A program made the translations under genes and the position numbers. A DNA stretch of 6,737 nt. Source: an uncultured bacterium. GTDB lineage: Bacteria > Patescibacteriota > Minisyncoccia > Phycocordibacterales > UBA9973. The notes under the pieces are model-generated. The model had not been told where the DNA came from. It did not search any database and was given only the letters and a program-made list of their open reading frames with translations. The DNA lies in assembly GCA_903825265.1 (NCBI GenBank), contig CAIJZW010000049.1, positions 1 to 6,737 of the forward strand, in the 5' to 3' direction. Shown in pieces: positions 1-4,890 of this stretch (position 1 is the stretch's first letter; every line of letters starts with the position of its first letter).

Positions 1-56
1 GCACGACTTAAAATCGTGTCTCGTAAGGGATGTGGGTTCGACCCCCACCTCGGGCA
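1..56 (+). tRNA. tRNA-Leu (anticodon UAA), 3' part; 5' end outside the window
   Basis: The visible part starts at the anticodon arm. The stem CACGA (2-6) pairs with TCGTG (14-18) around the loop CTTAAAA (7-13), giving anticodon TAA at 9-11. A long variable arm follows (TCTC 19-22 with GGGA 27-30, loop GTAA), which marks a class II tRNA. The T arm is GTGGG (32-36) and CCCAC (44-48) around TTCGACC. The 3' acceptor strand CTCGGGC (49-55) ends in discriminator A56, as expected for leucine. The next bases are CAAA, so CCA is not encoded and must be added after transcription. The D arm and 5' acceptor strand lie before base 1. It decodes UUA and possibly UUG. Confidence 0.95.
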
Positions 57-61
57 CAAAT

Positions 62-94
62 AAAAATAAAGCAATGGGAATTGCTTATTTTTTT
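62..94 (+). terminator. Intrinsic terminator of the tRNA-Leu transcript
   Basis: GCAAT (71-75) pairs with ATTGC (80-84) around the loop GGGA. With one bulged A the stem extends outward through A/T pairs into the run of seven T at 88-94. It lies six bases after the tRNA end, so it should separate the tRNA transcript from gatB. Confidence 0.8.
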
Positions 95-115
95 GTGCTG
101 GAGTCGAAAGCTGGA

Positions 116-171
116 GGCCGACGGGCCGAGGCAGGGTCGTGCAAATTTTCAGTAGAAAATTATGCCTGACC
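116..171 (+). repeat. Structured intergenic element, copy 1 (two hairpins)
   Basis: Hairpin 1 (116-127) is GGCC, loop GACG, GGCC. After GAG and a short linker comes hairpin 2 (141-165), a 10-bp stem with loop AGTA and one bulged A at 162. A further helix is possible: GGTC (135-138) with GACC (168-171) enclosing hairpin 2. A second copy lies inverted at 1672-1723 with the same loops, the same bulged A and three compensatory pair changes. The segment is G/C-rich in an AT-rich region and has no plausible coding frame. It sits between the tRNA terminator and the gatB promoter. Whether it acts as RNA or as a DNA palindrome cannot be told. I do not recognise a named family. Confidence 0.7.
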
Positions 172-172
172 A

Positions 173-180
173 CCCCCCCC
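173..180. repeat. Run of eight C
   Basis: Eight consecutive C, flanked by CCA on the left and ACC on the right, just downstream of structured element copy 1 and about 8 bases before the likely gatB -35 box. It stands out in AT-rich DNA. It could be a slippage-prone tract or a run prone to miscounting in sequencing. Confidence 0.9.
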
Positions 181-187
181 ACCTCAA

Positions 188-217
188 TTTTCAAAATTTT
201 ACAAATTTTGCTATACT
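188..217 (+). promoter_or_regulatory. gatB promoter, extended -10, leaderless arrangement
   Basis: An extended -10 box, TGC then TATACT (209-217), lies 6 nt before the gatB ATG. A weak -35 match TTTTCA (188-193) lies 18 nt upstream of the hexamer. Transcription should start about 7 nt after the hexamer, which is at or next to A224, so the message would begin at its start codon. There is no Shine-Dalgarno sequence. The rpiB promoter has the same geometry. Confidence 0.65.
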
Positions 218-223
218 ATTTAT

Positions 224-1639
224 ATGTCAAAAGAATACTATACAACAATAGGGCTTGAAGTACACGCTGAGCTTAAAACTAATTCTAAGATGTTCTGTGG
301 ATGTATAAATAACCCTGATGAAGAACAACCAAATGTAAATATATGCCCAATTTGTATGGCCCATCCTGGAACACTTCCTGTTATTAATAAAAAGGCAGTT
401 GAAGATGTTATTAAAGTTGGTCTTGCTATAGGAGCGAAAATTGCAGATTTTACAGAGTTTGATCGTAAAAATTATTTCTATCCAGACATACCAAAAGCTT
501 ACCAAATATCCCAATATAAATTCCCAATAGTTTCAGGTGGAAAGTTAAACGGAGTAGATATTACACGTATACACCTAGAAGAAGATACAGCTACAAGCAA
601 GCATGACAAAGGGGATTATTCTTTAGTTGATTATAATCGTGCAGGAGTACCTCTTATGGAACTCGTAACCGAACCCGTAATTCATTCTGCAAAACAAGCA
701 GGAGATTTTGGACGAGAACTTCAACTTCTTCTCAGATATTTAGGAGTATCAGAAGCAAATATGGAAAAAGGACAAATGCGCGTAGAGCTAAATATTTCAG
801 TATCGGAAGATCCAAATAAACTTGGAACAAAAGTAGAAGTCAAAAATATAAATTCTTTCCGCGCTGTTGAACGTGCCGCTATCTATGAAGAGAAGAGAAT
901 GAAAGACTTATTAGAAAAAGGAGCTCAAGATGAAATAGTACAAGAAACTCGTGGTTGGGATGAGAATAAAGGAACAACTTTTTCTCAAAGATCTAAAGAA
1001 AATGCTAACGACTATAGATATTTTCCAGACCCAGATTTACCTAAGTTATTTTTAAATAAAATTTTTGGTATTGAAAAATTAAGAAGCGAACTTCCAGAAC
1101 TTCCAGAAGTAAAAAGAAATCGCTATAAAAATGATTATGGAATTAAAGATGAAGATATAGAGAGTTATATCGTAGATCAGGAACTTGGTTCATGGTTTGA
1201 AAAACTTGCAAGTTTGCTAATAAATAAAGATAAAATAAAAACTGCATCAAACTATATAACTTCAGATTATTTAGGACTAAAGAAAACAAATGAAAATATA
1301 AAAATTCCTGATGTTAAAAATTTTGCTGAACTCATAGATATGGTAACAGAAGGAAAAGTTTCTTCTCGTGGTGCAAAAGATATTTTAGCGATGATAGTCA
1401 TAAAAGATGAATCTCCTTCTAAAATAGCTGAAGAAAAAGGATTAATTCAAAATCACGATGAAGAGTCTCTTAAAGAAATAGTAAAGAAAATTATAAATGA
1501 AAATCCTACTGTTGTAGAAACATACAAGGGAGGTAAAGAAAATGCTATAATGTCTTTAGTTGGTCAAGTCATGAAAGAAAGTAAAGGAAGTGCAAATCCT
1601 CAAATGGTACAGAAATTATTAAAAGAATTATTAGCATAA
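224..1639 (+). CDS. gatB: Aspartyl/glutamyl-tRNA(Asn/Gln) amidotransferase subunit B
   Basis: GatB is the tRNA-binding and activating subunit of the cytoplasmic GatCAB complex, which converts Glu-tRNA(Gln) and/or Asp-tRNA(Asn) to the amidated forms. The 471 residues match the usual full length. Visible signatures are TIGLEVHAEL (8-17), a CxC...CxxC set (C25, C27, C41, C44) matching the zinc-binding cysteines of many GatB proteins, RKNYFYPDIPKAYQISQY (81-98), DYNRAGVPLMELVTEP (136-151), VEVKNINSF (204-212) and DYRYFPDPDLP (263-273). The C-terminal part, roughly from 320, is the GatB/YqeY tail ending in the GKENAIMSLVGQVMK motif. The ATG at 224 starts directly at the GatB N-terminus and fits the promoter. 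gatA and gatC are not in the window, so the subunit genes are not all adjacent. Confidence 0.98.
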   Translation: MSKEYYTTIGLEVHAELKTNSKMFCGCINNPDEEQPNVNICPICMAHPGTLPVINKKAVEDVIKVGLAIGAKIADFTEFDRKNYFYPDIPKAYQISQYKFPIVSGGKLNGVDITRIHLEEDTATSKHDKGDYSLVDYNRAGVPLMELVTEPVIHSAKQAGDFGRELQLLLRYLGVSEANMEKGQMRVELNISVSEDPNKLGTKVEVKNINSFRAVERAAIYEEKRMKDLLEKGAQDEIVQETRGWDENKGTTFSQRSKENANDYRYFPDPDLPKLFLNKIFGIEKLRSELPELPEVKRNRYKNDYGIKDEDIESYIVDQELGSWFEKLASLLINKDKIKTASNYITSDYLGLKKTNENIKIPDVKNFAELIDMVTEGKVSSRGAKDILAMIVIKDESPSKIAEEKGLIQNHDEESLKEIVKKIINENPTVVETYKGGKENAIMSLVGQVMKESKGSANPQMVQKLLKELLA

Positions 1640-1645
1640 ATATTC

Positions 1646-1761
1646 TTTGAAATTTAATAATTCTTCTCTTCGGGTCCGGATAAATTTCTGCTGAAATTTT
1701 CCTCATTGCTCGGTCCGTCGACCTTGCGCACGCCCCTCAGATAAGATTATTAAATTTCAAA
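1646..1761. repeat. Long foldback (19-bp inverted repeat) enclosing structured element copy 2
   Basis: The left arm (1646-1665) reads TTTGAAATTTAATAATTCTT and the right arm (1743-1761) is its complement apart from one bulged T at 1662: 16 continuous pairs, then 3 more. The arms enclose 77 bases, most of which is structured element copy 2. The foldback begins 6 nt after the gatB stop codon and fills most of the 136-nt gap to gap. On the plus strand the right arm is followed by A residues, not T, so it is not a standard intrinsic terminator for gatB. It may be a MITE-like insertion or a large RNA hairpin in a gatB-gap transcript; the sequence does not decide. Confidence 0.7.
1672..1723 (-). repeat. 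Structured intergenic element, copy 2 (inverted relative to copy 1)
   Basis: Read on the minus strand, hairpin 1 (1723 down to 1712) is GGTC, loop GACG, GACC. It is followed by GAG and a 6-nt linker, then hairpin 2 (1702 down to 1678), a 10-bp stem with loop AGCA and a bulged A opposite plus-strand T1681. Compared with copy 1, the third pair of hairpin 1 changes from C-G to T-A. In hairpin 2 the second pair changes from C-G to G-C and the sixth from T-A to A-T. All 14 pairs are kept. GGACCC follows hairpin 2, parallel to CTGACC in copy 1. The linker is shorter than in copy 1 (9 against 13 bases including GAG). Confidence 0.7.
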
Positions 1762-1775
1762 AAAAAACAAAGTAT

Positions 1776-2822
1776 ATGAATGAAAATTCAAATGGAAAAA
1801 AAATTCGTGTTGCAATAAATGGTTTTGGAAGAATAGGAAGAGCGTTTTTGAAAATTGCATGGGAAAGGGAAGATATTGAAATAATTGCAGTAAATGATCT
1901 TGGTTCTATTGATAGTCTTTCATATTTACTTCGCCATGATACTGTTTATCGAAACTGGGGCCACAAGGTAGAAGTTACTGGCACAGACTTAATTATAGAT
2001 GGTAAAGTTGTAAAATTCATATCTGAAAAAGACACTACAAAACTTCCTTGGAAGGATTTAAACATAGATGTAGTAGTTGAGTCTACAGGTTTATTTACTT
2101 CATTTGATAAAGCAAAGTTTCATATTGATTGCGGTGCGAAGAAAGTTGTTATCTCAGCACCATCTAAAGGTGGAGAAGGAATAACACATGGAGAAACTAT
2201 TTTACTTGGAGTAAATGAAGATAAATTTGGAACTTGTGACATTACTTCAAATGCTTCATGTACAACAAACGCTGCTAGTCCACTTATAGCAATTCTACAT
2301 GAATCAATTGGTATTGAAAAAGCTGTTTTAAACACTGTACATGGATATACAGCTACTCAAGCTCTAGTTGATGGTCCAAGTAAAAAAGACCTTCGTGAAG
2401 GCCGTGCAGCTGCACAAAACATTATTCCTTCATCTACAGGTGCAGCTATTGCTGTTACAGAAGCCTTCCCAGTACTTAAAGGTTTATTTGATGGTATTTC
2501 TATCCGTGTACCAGTTCCAGCAGGTTCAATAGTTGATATTACATTTATCGCTAAAAGAGATACTACAAAAGAAGAAGTAAATGAAATTATGAAGAAAGCA
2601 TCAGAAGATCCTCGCTGGCATAAACTCTTTATTGTCACAACAGATAACTTAGTATCGAGCGACATCCTAGGTGAAAGCCACCCTTGTATTGCTGATCTTG
2701 AAATGACTCGAGTTGTAGGAGGCAACCTAGTAAAAGTCCTCGGCTGGTATGATAACGAAATGGGGTATACTTACACACTTGTAGATCATGTAATAAAAAC
2801 AGGGAATACTTTAAAAAAATAA
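1776..2822 (+). CDS. gap: Glyceraldehyde-3-phosphate dehydrogenase, type I
   Basis: It catalyses phosphorylating oxidation of glyceraldehyde 3-phosphate to 1,3-bisphosphoglycerate in the cytoplasm. At 348 residues it is slightly longer than the usual 330-340, partly through a hydrophilic N-terminal extension of about eight residues. The Rossmann motif NGFGRIGR is at 15-22 and VND at 39-41 ends the second strand; Asp41 is typical of NAD-binding forms, but cofactor use is not proven. The active site is SNASCTTN with Cys162, and the partner His189 lies in TVHGYT. Other family blocks are GRAAAQNIIPSSTGAA (209-224) and WYDNEMGYTYT (324-334). A second ATG 4 nt downstream is out of frame. No good Shine-Dalgarno or -10 box precedes the start; TAAGAT (1742-1747) and TATTAA (1748-1753), inside the foldback arm, are weak -10 candidates. 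Confidence 0.97.
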   Translation: MNENSNGKKIRVAINGFGRIGRAFLKIAWEREDIEIIAVNDLGSIDSLSYLLRHDTVYRNWGHKVEVTGTDLIIDGKVVKFISEKDTTKLPWKDLNIDVVVESTGLFTSFDKAKFHIDCGAKKVVISAPSKGGEGITHGETILLGVNEDKFGTCDITSNASCTTNAASPLIAILHESIGIEKAVLNTVHGYTATQALVDGPSKKDLREGRAAAQNIIPSSTGAAIAVTEAFPVLKGLFDGISIRVPVPAGSIVDITFIAKRDTTKEEVNEIMKKASEDPRWHKLFIVTTDNLVSSDILGESHPCIADLEMTRVVGGNLVKVLGWYDNEMGYTYTLVDHVIKTGNTLKK

Positions 2823-2830
2823 AAAGGCAC

Positions 2831-2873
2831 AAAAAATTCCAGATAGGGGCTAAGCCCCTATCTGGAATTTTTT
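2831..2873. terminator. Bidirectional intrinsic terminator shared by gap and dapF
   Basis: A perfect 20-bp inverted repeat, 2831-2850 against 2854-2873, with loop TAA. The core is CCAGATAGGGGC and its complement. Six A begin the left arm and six T end the right arm, so each strand shows a G/C-rich hairpin followed by a U run. It begins 8 nt after the gap stop and ends 9 nt from the dapF stop, so it should terminate both convergent transcripts. Confidence 0.93.
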
Positions 2874-2882
2874 AACTATATT

Positions 2883-3671
2883 TTATATTTCTCCTTTAAA
2901 TACAAAAGTTGCAGGGCCGCGTAGAATTACGTGGCCTTGTTCGTTTTCAGATAAGTAAAGTTTACCTCCAGGGAATTCTAGAGTTATTTCTTTTTCAAAA
3001 CTATTTTCTTTATCAAGAATAGAGAATACTGCACAAGCTCCTGTGCCACAAGCAAGGGTATCTCCACAACCACGCTCCCAGACTATAACTTTATAATATT
3101 CATCATTTATTTTTTCAACAAATTCTACATTTATTTTATTTGGAAAAAATGTAGAATTTTCTATTCTTGGACCAATTTCTTTCAAATCTATATTACTTAA
3201 ATCTTCTACTGATATTACAGCATGAGGATTACCCATAGATACACAATTAATATCAAAACCTTCTAACTTTAAAACACCAGAAGGGAAATCGTCACTTTTA
3301 AAAATCGGATTCCCCATATTTACAGAATAAGTATTATCTTCATTTATTTTAATATTTTTTATACCTGCACGAGTTTCTATATTCAATTCTTTTAAATTTG
3401 AATTTGAATTTTTTTGATCTAAGAAAAATTTGACAGTACAACGAACTCCATTTCCACACATCTGAGCTAAAGATCCATCTGAGTTATAATAATTCATAAA
3501 ACAATCTGCCTTACTTGAAGATTCTAATAAGATAACCCCATCAGCTCCTATGCCAAAATTTCTATTACATATTTTTTTAATTATTTCAGAATTAAGAATA
3601 ATAACTCCATCTAAATTATTTATCATGATAAAATCATTACCTGCTCCTTCATATTTTTGGAATTGAATCAT
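2883..3671 (-). CDS. dapF: Diaminopimelate epimerase
   Basis: It interconverts LL- and meso-diaminopimelate, the last step before meso-DAP enters peptidoglycan or is decarboxylated to lysine; it is cytoplasmic and cofactor-free. The 262 residues are close to family length (about 270) and show both pseudo-symmetric halves. The two catalytic cysteines are in place: Cys72 in QMCGNGVR and Cys208 in LACGTGACA. Substrate-contact motifs GAGNDF (9-14), FGIGADG (39-45), GNPH (147-150) and ERGCGDTLACGTGA (199-212) are also visible. The ATG start matches the family N-terminus (MIQFQKYEGAGNDF) and lies 9 nt downstream of a TATAAT box. The gene is convergent with gap and divergent from rpiB. No other dap gene is in the window. 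Confidence 0.97.
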   Translation of the reverse strand: MIQFQKYEGAGNDFIMINNLDGVIILNSEIIKKICNRNFGIGADGVILLESSSKADCFMNYYNSDGSLAQMCGNGVRCTVKFFLDQKNSNSNLKELNIETRAGIKNIKINEDNTYSVNMGNPIFKSDDFPSGVLKLEGFDINCVSMGNPHAVISVEDLSNIDLKEIGPRIENSTFFPNKINVEFVEKINDEYYKVIVWERGCGDTLACGTGACAVFSILDKENSFEKEITLEFPGGKLYLSENEQGHVILRGPATFVFKGEI

Positions 3672-3680
3672 AATCTTATT

Positions 3681-3709
3681 ATTATAACCTATAAATTAAT
3701 AATTTAAAT
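3681..3709 (-). promoter_or_regulatory. dapF promoter
   Basis: On the minus strand a perfect TATAAT (3686 down to 3681) lies 9 nt before the dapF ATG, so the expected leader is only about 3 nt. At 17-nt spacing the -35 position holds ATTTAA (3709 down to 3704), a poor match. No Shine-Dalgarno fits in such a short leader. Confidence 0.55.
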
Positions 3710-3715
3710 ACTAAT

Positions 3716-3745
3716 TTGCTTATGATACTCACTTGTTGTTATAAT
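3716..3745 (+). promoter_or_regulatory. rpiB operon promoter, extended -10, leaderless arrangement
   Basis: A consensus extended -10, TGT then TATAAT (3737-3745), lies 6 nt before the ATG at 3752. A partial -35 TTGCTT (3716-3721) lies 18 nt upstream of the hexamer. Expected transcription start is at or next to A3752. Distances from the -35, from TG and from the hexamer to the ATG are the same as for gatB. It is the only convincing promoter seen ahead of the four-gene unit. Confidence 0.72.
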
Positions 3746-3751
3746 AAATAT

Positions 3752-4198
3752 ATGAAAATATTCATAGGTAGTGATCATGCTGGATACGAACTGAAAGAAA
3801 AATTAAAAACTTATATAATAAAAGAACTTGGTCTTGAACTAGAAGACAAAGGAGCTTTTTCTTTTGAACCAATGGATGATTATCCTGATTTTATAATTCC
3901 AGTAGCAGAAGCTGTCTCTAGTAGTCATGAATCTCTTGGTATCATTTTAGGTGGAAGTGGAGAAGGAGAGCAAATTTCAGCAAATAAAATAGAAGGTGTC
4001 CGAGCTATAGAATACTATGGGGGTAACTTAGAAATAGTAAAACTAGGAAGGGAACACAACGATGCAAATATACTTTCTTTAGGGGCTCGTTTTATAAATG
4101 AAGACGAAGCAAAAAAAGCTGTTTCTTTATTTATCAATACACAATTCACAAACGAAGAAAGACATATTAGAAGAATTAATAAAATTGATGAAGAATAA
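3752..4198 (+). CDS. rpiB: Ribose-5-phosphate isomerase B (RpiB/LacA/LacB family)
   Basis: It interconverts ribose 5-phosphate and ribulose 5-phosphate in the non-oxidative pentose phosphate pathway. The 148 residues match family length. GSDHAG is at 6-11, the phosphate-loop region GGSGEGEQISANK at 67-79, and GREHNDANILSLGARF at 99-114. E. coli RpiB has its catalytic cysteine in CGTGxG; here that position is Gly67 and a glutamate (Glu73) sits in GEGEQ, as in the mycobacterial GGSGNGEQ form, where that glutamate is taken as the base. The frame stays open upstream to a TTG at 3716, but that start would lie in the promoter and add 12 residues unlike the family, so ATG 3752 is chosen. The stop is 2 nt before the next gene. 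Confidence 0.95.
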   Translation: MKIFIGSDHAGYELKEKLKTYIIKELGLELEDKGAFSFEPMDDYPDFIIPVAEAVSSSHESLGIILGGSGEGEQISANKIEGVRAIEYYGGNLEIVKLGREHNDANILSLGARFINEDEAKKAVSLFINTQFTNEERHIRRINKIDEE

Positions 4199-4200
4199 TT

Positions 4201-4890
4201 ATGACCGAAATAATACCAGCAATATTAGCTAAAGATATAAATGATTTGCGACAAAAAATTGCAAATGTTGTAAATATAACAAAGATAGTCCAAATAGATA
4301 TGTGTGATGGAAAATTTGTACCATCTTCTTCTTGGCCGATGCAAAAAGACGACATACATAGCACAAGCATTATTCTAGAAGAGGAAGAAGGGTTGCCGTA
4401 CTGGGAAGATTTAGATTTTGAATTTGATTTAATGGTTAAAGATGCGATTAAACAATTTGATTTTTTTGTAAGACTTGGAGCTAAAAGAATAATTTTTCAT
4501 TTAGAAGCAGAAGAGGAAAAAGAATTCAAAGATTTCATTGATTCAATAGATCCTTATACTAGAGAAAATCTAGAGATAGGAGTTGCTATTAATACTACTA
4601 CAGATTTAAATAAAATTTTTCCTTTAATAAATTCTATTGATTTCGTACAATGCATGGGAGTAGAACACATAGGATTTCAAGGAGAAGCTTTTGATGAAAG
4701 AGTGCTTTCTCAGATTAAGAATCTTAGAGAAAAATACAATGATTTAGTTATCAGTGTAGATGGAAGTGTAAATGAAGAAACAGCGCCATTCTTAGTAGAA
4801 GCTGGAGCAAATAGACTTGTAGTAGGAAGTGCTTTAATGAAAAGCTTTGATGTAAGAGAAACAATGAGAGAATTAGAGAGATTGGGTTAA
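4201..4890 (+). CDS. Divergent ribulose-phosphate 3-epimerase-like TIM-barrel protein
   Basis: The layout follows ribulose-phosphate 3-epimerase (ribulose 5-phosphate to xylulose 5-phosphate), and the 229 residues fit. The N-terminal IIPAILAKD corresponds to the usual IAPSILSAD. QIDMCDGKFVP (31-41) corresponds to HxDVMDGHFVP, FDLMV (75-79) to xHLMV, FH (99-100) to the conserved barrel His, MGVEHIGFQGEAF (152-164) to MTVNPGFGGQxF, VDG (186-188) to VDGG, and VGSALM (208-213) to the phosphate-binding VGSAIF. The two acid/base aspartates are kept (Asp33, Asp187), but both metal-binding histidines are replaced (Gln31, Asp76), and the PSIL serine is alanine. It is therefore an unusual epimerase or a related enzyme of changed specificity. 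Position between rpiB and transketolase favours epimerase. The stop overlaps the next start by one base (TAATG). Confidence 0.78.
   Translation: MTEIIPAILAKDINDLRQKIANVVNITKIVQIDMCDGKFVPSSSWPMQKDDIHSTSIILEEEEGLPYWEDLDFEFDLMVKDAIKQFDFFVRLGAKRIIFHLEAEEEKEFKDFIDSIDPYTRENLEIGVAINTTTDLNKIFPLINSIDFVQCMGVEHIGFQGEAFDERVLSQIKNLREKYNDLVISVDGSVNEETAPFLVEAGANRLVVGSALMKSFDVRETMRELERLG

Noticed and set aside
227..514. Minus-strand open frame of 95 codons inside gatB
   Set aside because: It is antisense to strongly conserved gatB sequence, shows no recognisable motif and has an unnatural composition; it is a shadow frame.
1646..1761. The gatB-gap foldback as an ordinary gatB terminator
   Set aside because: The plus-strand right arm is followed by A residues instead of a T run, and the loop is a large structured domain.
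2120..2832. Three minus-strand open frames antisense to gap (71, 122 and 65 codons)
   Set aside because: They mirror conserved GAPDH codons, show no family motifs, and the last one starts inside the shared terminator region; no promoter is evident.
3716..3751. Extended N-terminus of rpiB from TTG 3716
   Set aside because: The added residues are not RpiB-like and the codons overlap the -35 and -10 boxes; RpiB proteins start right at the MKIxIGSDHAG position.
4176..4370. Minus-strand frame of 64 codons over the rpiB and epimerase-like junction
   Set aside because: Hydrophobic content comes from AT-rich antisense codons; it overlaps two real genes and has no support.
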